From Obelidium mucronatum (taxonomy: Eukaryota > Chytridiomycota > Chytridiomycetes > Chytridiales > Chytriomycetaceae), in NCBI GenBank assembly GCA_025765595.1, contig JAIVFH010000007.1:434001-498000 (forward strand): DNA of 64,000 bases. The letters are read 5' to 3'. The notes beneath the pieces were generated by a model, which saw only the letters and a program-made list of their open reading frames with translations, had not been told where the DNA came from and searched no databases. The position numbers were made by a program, and so were the translations under genes. This document shows, in pieces, positions 11,097 through 23,078 of the stretch (position 1 is the stretch's first letter; each line of letters begins with the position of its first letter).

Positions 11097-12194
11097 TCAA
11101 GTGCTACTATTATACAATCTTGCCCTCAACGCCTCATTCCGACACCGCAACTGCTCCACATAATTCCTTGTCCCTTCCAAGATTTCAACCCTTGAACTCC
11201 CTTCCACCGAACAATCGCCTTCAATAGGAGGTCGAAGACCCGGCACCATACCCGACAATTCCTTCAACGCGTCTCGAATCAGTTGTCTTCGCCGTTGTTC
11301 GGCTTGAATGTGGTTTGCCTTCTTTTCGGCAACTGAGAGTGTTGATTTCGGTTGTTTTATTGATGACGATGATGTTGTTGTTGATGATGATGTGTTGGAT
11401 ATATTTGCTGTTGATATAATATCACCATTTGATTCGGCAAGTTTCGTGGATAGAGGGTTAGTTGGATTTGATGGGTTTTTGGGCTTTCTTCCACGTTTCT
11501 TTGGTGTAGTTTCGACTTGTATTTGTTGTTGTATTTGTTGTTGTATTTGTTGTTGTGTTTGTTGTTGCGGCAGTTGTTGCACTTGCTGCAGTTGTTGGTG
11601 TGGTGGAGACGGAGTGGGGAGTATAACTTCATGATGAGGAATCCGAATATCTGAATAATCTCGTATTATCTGATGCTGGTATCCCGCCATCGGAAAGCCC
11701 AGACTCGCCGCGGCCTGCGGGCTGTAGTGCTGCTGGTAGAACTGGTTGTTGCTTGCAAAGGCCGGCAGGATCTGCGGGGTCTGCGCGGCCTGCTGGTGCA
11801 GGAACGGACTCATGTCCGCAAAGGCGAAGGCCGCCGCCGCCGCCGCGCCGCCGCCGCCGCCGCCGGCGTCGGGCTTGAGCCGCTTCGGCAGCGACGCGCC
11901 GAGGCTGCGGGCGGCGGAGTTTGTGTCTGCGGGCAGCGCGAGCGTCGCCAGCGAGTTGTTGCGCTTCAGCGACGTTGAAGTTGTTGAAGTTGTTTCGGCC
12001 GCCGGCCAATCAGATGCCGCCGGCCACGCGGACGCCGGCTGAGTCAGCAGCGGGAAGCCGTCGAGAAACGACGCCAGCAGCGCCTGGTCGTCGAGCGAGA
12101 ACAGCGGCTCGTGTGCGTCGGCCTCGGTGCCGTCGCCAAAGAGATCGAGGAAGCTGAAGTCAACGAGATCGCTGGCGGTCGTGGCGCTGTGCAT
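11097..12194 (-). CDS. bHLH transcription factor with AT-hook-like motif
   Basis: Single-exon gene, 365 residues from the first ATG. The C-terminal 80 residues form a basic helix-loop-helix: basic region NHIQAEQRRRQLI (His, Glu, Arg at the CACGTG-reading positions), helix 1 IRDALKELSGMVPG, a loop, then VEILEGTRNYVEQLRCRNEA. An AT-hook-like TPKKRGRKPKNP precedes it. The N-terminus is acidic and hydrophobic (SFLDLFGDG, EPLFSLDDQ), typical of activation regions, followed by poly-Gly/Ala and Gln tracts. Bases 11820-12190 are far richer in G+C than their surroundings. Function inferred: DNA-binding regulator, target unknown. Confidence 0.8.
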   Translation of the reverse strand: MHSATTASDLVDFSFLDLFGDGTEADAHEPLFSLDDQALLASFLDGFPLLTQPASAWPAASDWPAAETTSTTSTSLKRNNSLATLALPADTNSAARSLGASLPKRLKPDAGGGGGGAAAAAAFAFADMSPFLHQQAAQTPQILPAFASNNQFYQQHYSPQAAASLGFPMAGYQHQIIRDYSDIRIPHHEVILPTPSPPHQQLQQVQQLPQQQTQQQIQQQIQQQIQVETTPKKRGRKPKNPSNPTNPLSTKLAESNGDIISTANISNTSSSTTTSSSSIKQPKSTLSVAEKKANHIQAEQRRRQLIRDALKELSGMVPGLRPPIEGDCSVEGSSRVEILEGTRNYVEQLRCRNEALRARLYNSST

Positions 12195-13008
12195 CGGGTG
12201 GTGGTGGTTGGTGGTTGATGGTTCCAAGGAAAAATCAAAGCAACAAAGAAAGAAAGAGAGCCACACAATACTACAGTAGATCTCTTACACTAAAAATAGC
12301 AGCAATTTGCTTCGTTTCAATTACATATTAAACGAAAAAAAAAGCAACACCCTTCTGTTTCATATCAATCTCTCCCCAAGTTTCACTTGACTTTTTCTTG
12401 ATTTGTCAGATTCACAGAGATGTAATGAGTGATTACAACTCTCAAAAGTGCCACCAGAAATGAGTATCGTCTCTCTGATTTGTAAGAGCTTCAGTGTTCT
12501 ATTACACAGGCCAACCGGTCTTTTTTGAGTTTCTTTCGGAAAGTGATACCGTTTTTTCTTTTATTCTTCTTTTTATTCATACCAATCACCTTGATCGCAA
12601 GCAGTCCGCCTTTTAAGTTGGTATCCTCTGAAATACGCTTTCGATTATGATTCATTTCATGGAGCCTGACGAAAGACGATGACGACAAGTTGTCTCTCCT
12701 GAGGCTTGGAACCCATGAGTTTCTTGAACCTGTTCATGAGTTTCATTGCCAGCGAAACCTACACACACTCTCTCTTTCATGGAGCAAGGCACGAGCGGAA
12801 TCTTCCAGTATATTGAAACACCCTCATGCAGTGAGGGAATCACAAAAGTTACCATTATTTTGCGACACAAAGGAAAAAACCACATTTTCTCATTCGCTTT
12901 ATTTATTTATTTATGTATTTACGTATCTACTTATGTGTTTATTTTTATTTATTTATCAATAATTTAATTAATTTAATTAATAATTTAATTTCTTTTAAAT
13001 AAAAAAAA
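12195..13008. other. Intergenic region with AT-rich tract
   Basis: No supported gene. Holds the bHLH promoter side and, at 12900-13000, a very AT-rich stretch with TTTA and TTTAATTAA reiterations directly upstream of the DUF4604 gene. Short open frames on both strands have no recognisable content. Confidence 0.4.
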
Positions 13009-13752
13009 ATGAGTCAAGAAAAGAAGGGATTTCAAGATTCACATCAGTTCAGTCAAACACACCCTTTTCGCCCCCAATACCTTAATATTTAAAAGAAGAA
13101 CCTCCTCCTCCTCCTACTCCTTCAAATCCCTAGATTCAAGAAGGGACTCTCATTCGAAGCGTCAACACCAAACTTTCTCAAAGTCCTCCAATCACAACAC
13201 TTACCCAAACAACCCGTCCACAACAAAGACAACAACAATGAAGATGACGACGATGAAGAACAAGAGGATGCACAGGATTTAGACGATGAAGCGCCGCAAG
13301 TCGTACTCGGGAAAAACGTGAATAAAGAAGACGCTGTTCGGGCATTGGGACTCAAACATGCTGGTAAACCAAACCAATCTTAAATACTTTATACAATAAT
13401 AACACCAAACATAAAAAAAACGTATTTTACGAAAACAAAAGGGTCGTTGCAAGTGTCTGAGCGAGGCGGTACAATCAAACATGGGAAAAAGCGAGCCACC
13501 AACGACGTATTAGACGACACATCATCATCATCAACAATAACAACAGCAGCACCATTGAATACAGCAAAAACAATCACTGAAATCGGCGGCGGCAGCGGCG
13601 GAAATGCCGAGAAAAAGCGCAAGAGAATCGAAGAAATCAGAAAGAAAATAGACGCATCATCAACAACTACTTCAGCTTCAAAAAAGAGTTCCAAAAACTC
13701 AATGAAAAAGGATAAAAAGATGTTGTCGTTTGATGCAGACGGAGACGAATAA
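13009..13752 (+). CDS. DUF4604 / KIAA1143-like protein
   Basis: Proposed exons 13009-13046, 13134-13363 and 13442-13752 (192 residues, phase kept). Landmarks are KGLSFEASTPNFLKVLQ near the N-terminus, an Asp/Glu-rich stretch, then APQVVLGKNVNKEDAV, a lysine-rich region with EKKRKRIEEIRKKI, and the terminal LSFDADGDE. This order matches the small KIAA1143/DUF4604 family (PAFLxxF, PQVVVLKKGDL, LLSFDxE). Its role is unknown; it is predicted nuclear and intrinsically disordered. The exon 1 donor (CA|GTTCAG) is weak, so the first dozen residues are uncertain; exons 2 and 3 are firmer. Confidence 0.7.
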
Positions 13753-13782
13753 AAAAAAGGGAAAGAATTACAATAATAAGTA

Positions 13783-14388
13783 ATGAAATCCGAGTCCGCA
13801 TTTCCCAAACCGATCCTGGTCCTAGGCGCCCTGATTCAACTCATCTTCCTGCTGGCCTTCATAATCGCTAACGTGATGCAAGGAATTCCTAGCAGCGACT
13901 ACCTGTTGGGGCTCTGCATACTTTTTTGTACATTGTCCTGCTTAGTGTTGCTGGTTGTGATGGGGCGCGACATTTACCTTGGCCCTGATTCAACCAAATG
14001 GGATACGTTTTATGTTCTTTCAGTATTGTTTTGGGTTGTTGGGATAGTTGCGGGGTGGTTTGCGTTTTCGAATCAGTTTGGAGTGAATTTGGTGCAATAC
14101 GCAAACACGTATGGATGGTCCGCGTGGTTGAAGTTTGAGCCGCTTTATGGATTGATTTACTTCAGTTTTTGGGTGTCGATTGCGTGTGTGGGAGTGGTTG
14201 TGTTGGGATTGGTGTTGCGCAAGGTGGATTCTTGGAGTGGGTTGAATGTTTTGCCTGGTTGGTGGGAGCGGTTCTGTATTCAGTTGGATAAGATCAAGGC
14301 TGTGACAAAGCGGGTCCGTGAGAAGCGACCGCCGGTGGTGGTGGAGCCTCTTGTAGCAGTTTCAGCCGTGCGTCCAATGGCCTCATGA
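13783..14388 (+). CDS. Four-TM membrane protein of unknown function
   Basis: 201 residues, single exon, starting 30 bases after the DUF4604 stop. Four hydrophobic segments are visible at about residues 12-34, 42-60, 74-94 and 123-146, with a charged cytosolic C-terminus (KRVREKRPP). Topology and length resemble MARVEL-type or small fungal tetraspan proteins, but I recognise no family motif. The tight spacing on the same strand leaves little room for a separate promoter. Confidence 0.6.
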   Translation: MKSESAFPKPILVLGALIQLIFLLAFIIANVMQGIPSSDYLLGLCILFCTLSCLVLLVVMGRDIYLGPDSTKWDTFYVLSVLFWVVGIVAGWFAFSNQFGVNLVQYANTYGWSAWLKFEPLYGLIYFSFWVSIACVGVVVLGLVLRKVDSWSGLNVLPGWWERFCIQLDKIKAVTKRVREKRPPVVVEPLVAVSAVRPMAS

Positions 14389-14452
14389 TGAATGAAAAGA
14401 CTTTCTTTCTTTTTTTCTTTTTGTCGACGCACGTTGAAATCAAAGAAAAGAA

Positions 14453-17400
14453 ATGACAACCACGACCACGACAGCCACGCTGCTCTCTGGCGGCGAGCCC
14501 GCGCCGCTGGGCGTCGAGTTTGTGTGCGGCGCGGCGTTCGCAGCGGCGGCGGTCGGCGCGGCGGCTTACGTCAGCAACGCGGCGACGGGGCAGCGCACGC
14601 GCACGCTGGCCAACAGCGCCAACGCCGGCGGCGGCCGCATCGTCGGGCTTGCCGCAAGCCCCGCAAATGCGTTTGTGCTGTTTGCGGCGCACGAGGGAAA
14701 ACAAGTCAACGTGTGGGACGTGTCGGACGGCGTGCTGCTGAAGGTGAAGGGTTGAAGAACACGGAAGAAAGCTGATTGATGCAAAAACAGACTTGGTCCT
14801 TCAAAGACAACATTGCGCATTTCAAACAAGACAAGAACGACCCAAACGCCTTCTTTATTGTCTTTGCCGTGGCTCCCCACAAAAAGTCTTCTTCAACAGC
14901 AACAACACCCACACCCACATCAACTTCATCATCAACAATAACTGCACCAACTGCTTCATCCTCATCCTCATCATCAACGACTTTCAAACTCGAACGCGTC
15001 TCTTTAAAGTTGTTGGAAGATTCCAGTTCTGTTAAGAAAAAACAGCTGGACTCTGATCGTGTTTTGAATTCTCTTCTTCCCGCTGGTTTCAAATACGATG
15101 TCGGTGGGCTTGCGGTTTCGAGTTCTGTCGTTTCCATTTTTACGGATAAAGCCGTTTTTGTTTGGGATGCTACCTTGAGTTCGGTTGGTTTTGGGGATCC
15201 AAAGAGGTTGGTGTCAATCGGATCGTCGAAGGCGAAACTCTACCGCCTTCTCTACCGCCGAAGGCGGTATCTCATCGCCGAAGGCGATGTTGTTTCAGGC
15301 CGCCAAAGGCGGCTCATTCACCATCAAATACATTCCAACTCTACCGCCTTCTCTACCGCCGAAGGCGGTATCCCATCGCCTTCGGCGATATTCAGTCACC
15401 ATAAAATACATTCCATCCATCCCATACATCCAATCACTCATTCACACTCAATAGAATCAACATTCCAAAGAAACAACAAATCCACAACCCAAAAATCACA
15501 TGCCTCGCCGCCCACCCAACCACAACCCTCATCAGCGCCGGTCTCTCGACAGGAGAAATCCTCCTCTACCACAATCCTCTACACAGCAGCAACAACAGCA
15601 ACAACAACCACCCACCTGCAGTCCAAATCCTCCATTGGCACGCAAACCCAGTCCTCTCCCTCGCATTCATGAACGACGGAACAACACTCCTCTCAGGCGG
15701 TGTCGAATCCGTTCTCGTAATGTGGCAAACAGACCTCCTCAGCAAACGAACCATCCCACGTCTCGCTGCCGGAAACTCTCTATTGAGCATCTCTGTAAGC
15801 GAAGACGACGCCTTGATTGGCGTTGTCTGTGGAGACGCGAGTGTGCGTGTCATTTCGGTTGCCAATCTCGCCGTAAAGACTTGTATTACGGGACTGAAGG
15901 CGAGAGAAGGGAGAGTTCTTGCGGGTGGAAACGGACTTGTGGTGGATCCACGAACTGGGAATCTGGTTGTGGCTGGTAATGTTGGGTGTATTCAGTTTTA
16001 CGATGCGTTGAGGGATACGCATGTCATGGAAGTAGAAGCTGTGGCACAAAACCGAATTGTAGTGAGCGGTGGAGTGGATAAAGAGGGGGGTTCGATTGTT
16101 CCAAATAAGACGGATGCTGCGGAGGTTGGTTTGGCGGCTGTCAAGTTTGTTGCCTTTGAACAGGAAGGAAGAAGGAGTCGATGGATGGCGACTTTGGATG
16201 AACGAGATTCAATGTGTGTTGGTGGGGAATCTGAAGTGAGTCTCAAGTTTTGGTTGTGGGATGAAGTGAATCAAATGTGAGTTGTGTGTTTTTATATTTT
16301 ATATTGATTTTCTTTTTGTTTTCTGCATACTAATCCAACAAAACCTCATATTTCAGTTACACTGTAAACACTCGCGTCGCGTCTCCTCATGACGGGCCAA
16401 TCACATCCATTCGTTTCTTTTCAGTACCGCATGAATCAGATGCATCCAAAAAAGTACTGCACCTCATCTCCACATCTCTCGACACCCGCTTCAAAGTTTG
16501 GGAACTGACCCCCGCGCCTGCCACATCCCGCGATCAAACCCCGTCATGGACCCAAAAGTCCCAAGGATTCCACAAAGACGCGCCCATATACAGTGCCGCC
16601 GCCTCAAGCGATGGATCCATGCTGGCTGTCGCCTGCGGATCCATTGTTACACTCTGGGATCCATCCACAAATCAAATGTGTGCAACGCTGTGTCACCCAC
16701 ATGCAAAAGAACATGTTTCAAAAGTCGAGTTTGTAGGTGGTGATGCTTCTGGAAGTGATTCGGGAACGGATATCCCGTGTTTGGTGGCTGTTACTTCCAC
16801 GCGGTTATACGTGTGGAATCTATTGACGGCCACAGTGTGGTGGAGTATCGAGCTTGGCGGGCTTGCACTTGGTATCACTGTAGATCCAGATACGAATCGG
16901 TTTGCGGTTTCAGTTGGGATCCGAGCATCATCGCTGCCCACACCACCACCACATGTTGCTGGAAACGATAGTGGAGTTGAACTGGATTCTGAAGAAGCCT
17001 TGAAAAAGTCCAAAGTCTTGTCCACCAGTATTCTAGAGTTCCAAGTGTCGTCACCGGTTCCCACAATGACGTATTCTGGAGAGGGGAAAGTGCAGGGGCT
17101 TCAGTACATTTCGCAATCACATGTCCCTGTCAACACCAACACAGTCGACAACGGCGCCACTACCGCTGCTAACACTACCACTCCACGATTACTTGTTCTC
17201 TCTTCAAAGTACGAGATTATTGCAATTGGCGCATCATCTCCACCACCACCTCCATCATCTACTACAACAACAACGCAAACCTCCCTCAAATCCACCCCCG
17301 AAAACAACGGTCTCTTTTCAGGAATCTACGGACCCTCCGCGTTCGACAAAACCCCCACGACAACACACCTCGCCACCACTGCCACCCAAGCCGCGAAATC

Positions 17401-17998
17401 AGGACTCCAAACCACACGAGACTTGGCGCGGATAGAAAGCGAGCGGCTTTCGTTTTTGGACGCGGCGTCTCATTTGCTTGCGCCGCCTGTGAAACTGGCG
17501 GCCCCGTTTTTCGAGGCTGTGTTAAAGAAGCGTGATTTTGGGAAGGAAGGAGAGGAGAGAGCGAGGTTTGGGATTCGTGGGGTGAGTAGTGGTGGTGGTG
17601 GTGGTGGTGGTGGGAATGGTGACGATGAAGCTGCTGCTGCTACAGTGGTGGCTATGGAGGACGTTGTTGTAGAGGACCGGCGGCGGCAGCAACAGCAGGT
17701 GAGGGAAGTTGGGGAGCAAGATTTACGGGATATGGAGTTTTTGAGTGGGTTGTTGAAGAAGGTGGCTGTTTCGAATCAGAAGGAGGTGAAAATGGCGAGT
17801 GAGGAGGAGAAGGGGCAGGCGAAACTGTTGACTGTTTCTAAAAAAGTGGCGACGCCTGTTGTTGCTGCTGCTGTCTCGACACCAGTTATTGGAACACCAA
17901 AGTTGGGTGGTGGTGTCGTAGTAAGCGATACACCTGTGAAAAGTATGGGTTCGTCAGGAAAGAAGGCGAAATCTTTGGGAAAGAAGGGAGGATTTTAA
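14453..17998 (+). CDS. WDR75/UTP17 (Nan1) homologue, t-UTP component
   Basis: Exons 14453-14743, 14791-15206, 15455-16276 and 16357-17998 keep phase and give 1056 residues. The protein is a run of WD40-like blades. Diagnostic parts are ILHWHANPVLSLAF, LLSGGVESVLVMWQ and IPRLAAGNSLLSI, which match WDR75, then FSGIYGPSAFD near the C-terminal helical part and a Lys-rich tail. WDR75/UTP17 acts in the nucleolus in the t-UTP subcomplex, coupling rDNA transcription to 18S pre-rRNA processing. Exon 1 is unusually G+C- and Ala-rich. Long Thr/Pro, Gly and Gln tracts make it longer than the human protein. Intron 2 (15207-15454) carries palindromic repeats. Confidence 0.8.
15241..15415 (+). repeat. Intronic G+C palindromes in WDR75 homologue
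   Basis: Within intron 15207-15454. Hairpin units include ACCGCCGAAGGCGGT (twice), ATCGCCGAAGGCGAT and CCGCCAAAGGCGG, plus one unit in the opposite sense (ATCGCCTTCGGCGAT). The last units are flanked by near-identical CACCATMAAATACATTCCA direct repeats at about 15318 and 15396, as if a block had been inserted or duplicated. Confidence 0.8.
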
Positions 17999-18246
17999 TA
18001 AATGAAGAAGGGGAGGTTTGTTTTTTTTGAACCACCACCTTTTAAGAAAGAAAAAAAAGAAAGGGTAATTATTGGTTTGTCCAAACATCAAGTCTTTACA
18101 ATTGACCTTAAAATTGCCCTTTGAGTACAGGTTAGATGTGAACTTAAATCGAGGTTAATACCGAGGGAACAAGACGATAAAATCCTAGCAAACTCAATAA
18201 ATATAAATGCGGACTCCAAAAAAGAAACAGCCAAAAACCCCGCCAA

Positions 18247-19571
18247 ATGCACCGCAAGGAAGACCGTCAACAAACGCAGCGCACCATCATCAAAGGACCG
18301 CGCAATGCATTTACCATCAAAACCGACACAATGTGGAACAAGATCCATTGGAAACTTCGGAAAGATAAACCAAACTACTTTGACGGAGTCCGCATCCCTG
18401 CTGAAGTATTGGAGCTCTTCTTTGTGTACACAGACCCTTTGATCATCAAAAAGTATCGCTTGATTTGCCGTAGTGTCAATCAAGCAGTCACTTCAGCTGC
18501 TTTTGCACGATTGAATTGGAAGTGTATTGATCCACAAACAACCACAGTCCACAACTATACTTCCGAATGGCTTGAATGGCTCCCATTTCATCAAATTGAA
18601 TTCGCCAAGTCAATGGTGGCACAATCAATCAAGACTATTGATAATGTATGGACTTTTTATCATGATGTACTGAAACTGAAACATCTGGCTAAACACGGTG
18701 ATGAAAAAAAAAAAAAAAAAAAAAACGTTAGCATTCGCTTCCGAAGAGGAGCCATAAGTTGTTATACACTATCCCAGCTTCTATCGGGTACTTGACTCAA
18801 CTCGTGACACTCGAGTTGGGTGAATGGTTTGGCCGCAAGATCAACTTTCAAGGACCCATTCCAGTTGAATTCGGATTACTCGAAAACCTCACTGTTTTAA
18901 AAATCTGCAAACACGGTTCGAACTCGGATGGTAGTGGTGATCGTGACGGTGGCAGAATTCCCGTGGAATTGGGAAACCTTGCCAAACTGGAACTCTTGCG
19001 TTTAAGTTGGTGTCAATTGAGTGGACCAATTCCGCACCAGCTTTCAAACCTTGAGAGACTCGAAACACTCGACCTTGGACACAACTTTCTTGAAGGACCG
19101 ATTCCTGCTGAATTGAATGGATTGCATAGGTTAGTTGGTTTGGACCTTTCTGGAAACAAACTCGTTGGACCGATTCCAGAACTGAATGGTCTCACACGGC
19201 TGGTGGAGTTGGATTTATCATTCAATCCATTCAAGTGTGAATTCCCGCTGTTTGTCGTGCGGTTACGGCATATTCAGAAGGTTAATATGGAGTATTCTCG
19301 GTTGGTGGGATATATCCCACAAGCGCTGGATAATCTCTGTTCATCGTTAACGTATTTGCATCTTCATGAGAATAATTTTGAGGGAACGTTCGATTTGGCA
19401 AAGTTTCCTCATTTCTGTGATGTTCGGATGGATACTGTGAACGAATCCAGTGGTAGTAGAATTTGGAGGGAGGACAAGGAGGAAAAGAAGCGAATTAAAA
19501 AGAAAGAGAAAGAAGAAGAGGAAAGAGAAGAAGATAGGTTGTTTTGGATACGGTACAATAGTTACGAATAA
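18247..19571 (+). CDS. F-box-like / plant-type LRR protein (LRR-1)
   Basis: Exons 18247-18645 and about 18747-19571 (407 residues; the acceptor may instead be at 18731). Residues about 45-95 form an F-box-like helix set: VRIPAEVLELFFVYTDP, then YRLICRSVNQAV and FARL. A linker (WLEWLPFHQIEF) leads to six or so plant-type LRRs with the GPIPxELGxLxxLxxLxL pattern, for example LSGPIPHQLSNLERLETLDL. The C-terminus is strongly charged (EEKKRIKKKEKEEEER). No signal peptide or membrane span is present, so it should be cytosolic or nuclear. By family logic it could be a substrate receptor of an SCF-type ubiquitin ligase; this is inference. The intron holds an A18-like run before its acceptor. Confidence 0.72.
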
Positions 19572-19848
19572 ACAAAACAACTGAGGATACATACTGTATT
19601 TCAAAGGGTCAAAAAAGTCAGAGTAAGGATAATGAAAACAAAAAGGAAGTTGACGATTAGTACGATTGTTAACGTCATCAGCTGCATTATTGCGTTGGCT
19701 GGTGATCCCTAAAGGAGGTTTCCTCTTATGGTTTCTCTTCATTTCTGAGTTTAACATTTTGTTTCAATAATCGATTGCAAGTTGCAAACAGTTTTCTACA
19801 GATTAACGAAAACCTGAGCAAAAGATTGAGGTGGAAGAAGAAAAGAGA

Positions 19849-22748
19849 ATGCAGAACCTTGGCGAACGCGATACTGTCAAGAATGATGATGAGGAGTCAG
19901 AGTGGGGTCCACCTGCACCGGCCGTAGTATCAATCACCGAAGGCTCGTATACTCTGCAAAATCCGACTGATAAACGCGTGAAGGAAATAACTAGTAATGG
20001 TTGGTTCAAGTTGGTTTTATAATTGCACAGACTTGTTGTTTCCCACACTGACTGACCTCAACAAAGCAAAACATGAACCCACCCTTGTAAAGCGACGGCC
20101 ATCGCAATGCATTTTCAACACAATTAATACTCTTCCATTGCAGTCCCCATCACCAGGTTCTAATCATTGAACTTTTCCAGTTTAAACCGACGTATCAACC
20201 GTTCTACTTATTTTTAGAGCACCGCAACGCGTCCAATTCAAATGAAACAGATGCTGATTCATCCAATGTTTCCGATCAAAGTGTTTTTGGACCAATTGAG
20301 GTTCTTGAAAACACGTCGGGTCAAGTGCTAGTTACAAACAGTGTCGAGCCCAGCGCAAACCTTCCTGAAGCGTGCTTATTCGTTGCAAGGTAATGTTTGA
20401 CATAAGGCACCTTTCCTAAAAATAGGACTCTTCTCTCTGTATATTTCTTGTTAAACATCTAAAAATAATAGTCTGTCGACTTCGGTCTCGGACAAAGAAC
20501 TGAATCACAGCCTCATCGCCCATTTTTCTCAATGGGGTCAATTAAACAATGTGAAAGTGCTCAAAGACTGGCTTGCGAGACCCTACGCGTTCGTGCAATA
20601 TGAATCCGTCCAAGCTGCGCAAACGGCACTTCTAAGAGCACACAATACAATCGTCAATGGTCGCTACATTCGCGTCGAACAAGCTAAAGTTAATCGTACT
20701 TTGTTTATTGGAAAGTTTGGATCCACTTCACCAAGCGAGGTAAATCGCTTGTGTTTGAGAGACTGTTTTGTCTTTTGAGTCGGCAAGTATTAACCTATTA
20801 AACACACTCATTGTTCCAAGTTGAATAATGTTTTGGAAACGTTTGGCGCTGTTGAGGATTTGAATGTGCTTCATGATTTCAAGACTGGTCGCGGTAAAGG
20901 ATGTGGATTTGTCAAGTTCTGTCATCGAGAGGATGCCATCAAAGCTTTTGTGGTTCGTGAGCTTGTGTTATATTTATATCGTGTTATTAAATCATTTATT
21001 TATTCAGGAAATCCGCCAAAAGTATCAGTGGACTGTTGAATGGTGAGTGAGCAAGTTAATGCACAGGTCACAGTTATCAACGTTACATTTATTTTTTTCA
21101 AGGGCGACAAACTTGGATCGAAACAAACCAGAGATTGATTTGAAATCCATTTTCATTGGTCAACTAAATCAGAATCTGATCACCAACAATCTGCTCGAAG
21201 AGCGGTTCAAAAAGTATGGCGAAATCAAGTCTTGTCAGGTCGTGAACAAGCCATTGGATGAAGGACCAGGTAACGTCATTGAGTGAATCCTCAATCGTGA
21301 CTTTTTTGGTTGAAATCCGAAATCCTTTTGCCATTATTAGCTCGACCGGCTTTCGCTTTCATCACGTTTGTTGAGGAAACCAGTGCCGAACAGGCGATTG
21401 AAAATGAAGTATGTTCACTGCATTTTTGATTAACAAAACTGTATTGTTTGAACAGTTTTTGCAGAATGCCAAGTTGTGGTTGGACCGTACAATTCGAGTC
21501 CAGTATCGTGAAATTGGCGAATATAAAGGTCTATCGCGCTCAATGAAGAAGCAGCTCCAGAATGCACCAGTCAAAGCTGCGGATAAGACATCTTCTTCGA
21601 CGCAATCCATGAGCATCAAAGCGATACCAATGCAAACAGCCCCACCCTCCGCGTCAAAGTATTTCCATCATAACAAACCAGGAACATTGAAATCTTCCAA
21701 TCAAACAGCAACATCTGTACCGCCCTATATTCCTCCTCCTGCTACTTCAGCATCTACTGCATCTCAAATTCAATCTATGTATGGAGGCAATGCTGCCCCA
21801 GGACCGATTCAAATGAGTCAAGATTTTGTATCGCAGAAACCGATGACCCAACAGTCCGCATATGAGCCAACCCCCCCTTTCAATGCATCATCATCTATCG
21901 GTCATCAGCAGACGCAAATGCAAGTTATGCAGATGATTCCCCCTCTTCCATATTACCTTCAAAGTCAATTCCAACAGCAGCACCTGTATCGACAACAGCA
22001 CCAGCATCCGCATCAAAGACAACAAATCAACCATACCACCGTTCAAACTTCGACTGTGACGTCTACGGCCAGCAATGTTTCGGGCCATGTGGTACCAATT
22101 CCGAATTCCATGCCAATTCTTGGCGGAGGAATTCCAATACCCTCCCAAATGTCAGTCCAGACAAGCACGCAAAACTCTTCCATAATGCTTCCAGAGTACC
22201 CGTCTATTGTTTATTACAGTCAAGACCCAAACGTTCCCCCCATCCAGGTTCCATTCTCTCCTTGCTACATGCCAATGTCCATGTATCATCCACAGCAGCA
22301 GCAGTACTCGCATCAAATGTATATGGCTCAAGTGATGCATCAGCAGCAGCAACAGCAGTACCAAGGACAGCCGCAACTGGGAAGTAATACTCCAATCGAA
22401 CCAAATCAAAAGCAACACAACTTCCAAACCCAGCAAAGCCCGGACAACAACGAAGAGTTGCATAATTCCGAAATGAATCGACAACACCAGCAACACCAAC
22501 AACAGTTACACAGACGGGCAAGCACTGGTAGCCTTCAAGAAATCTGGGGACAACAGCAGATGTTACAAAAAAGTCGCGGAGGAGAAATATTGTCTTGGGA
22601 ACAACAGCAAAGATCGCATGTTAGAAGAAGAAGCGGAGTGGGCAGTGATGATGGAATGTGGAGCACCAGTCGTCGCTATGACGAATCTGTTGATGAAAGC
22701 GAGGGTGTTTCGGGAGACGAGTGGGAGGTTCGCAGTAACTTCTTCTGA
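19849..22748 (+). CDS. Three-RRM RNA-binding protein with Gln-rich C-terminus
   Basis: Eight exons: 19849-19993, 20218-20389, 20472-20739, 20821-20952, 21008-21042, 21103-21269, 21341-21408 and 21465-22748; 756 residues in phase. RRM1 has ACLFVASL (RNP2) and RPYAFVQYES (RNP1-like). RRM2 has TLFIGKF and GKGCGFVKF. RRM3 has SIFIGQL and RPAFAFITF. Two RRMs are split by introns inside the RNP regions. The long C-terminus is disordered and rich in Gln, Pro and Ser. The arrangement resembles three-RRM proteins of early-diverging fungi and, more loosely, poly(U)/mRNA-stability factors. The exact orthology and RNA target are unknown. Introns are 51-224 bases. Confidence 0.78.
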
Positions 22749-23078
22749 AGCGAGTTTTTTGGCTTCCTTGTTGGTGGTAGTTTTTTTTCGTTTGTTCTTT
22801 TAGCAGTTTTGCGAGTGTTCATTTTGAGATTAGGAAACTCAATAAAAATCGTGAGTATGCACACACACCATCCACCACCTTGCCATCAGCAGCCATCGCC
22901 AGCCTCCAACTAACGCATCAAAGCAACTGAATCTGTCTGCCGCTCTGATTCCCTGAATGAGGCGGCGTGCGATTTCGCTCGATGCGGTGGGGATGGATGC
23001 TTGGCCAGATGCTCAAACAACCTTAACACACTCAACTCAAAGAAACAACAACTAAAACTTCTTCTCCACCTGTAGAAA
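22749..23078. promoter_or_regulatory. Upstream region of the eL30 gene
   Basis: 330 bases between the RRM gene stop and the eL30 ATG. Contains CA-rich and pyrimidine-rich stretches, with CTTCTCC just before the ATG as often seen in ribosomal-protein leaders. No specific element could be named. Confidence 0.35.

Noticed and set aside
11673..12042. Long G+C-rich open frames opposite the bHLH gene
   Set aside because: Antisense by-products of high G+C coding; Ala/Arg-rich with no motif.
12491..12885. Minus-strand open frames upstream of the DUF4604 gene
   Set aside because: Low-complexity Lys/Asn-rich or unsupported, without starts or splice context.
12900..13000. AT-rich tract as replication origin or centromere element
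   Set aside because: Only about 100 bases of simple TTTA/TTAATT sequence next to a promoter; no supporting features.
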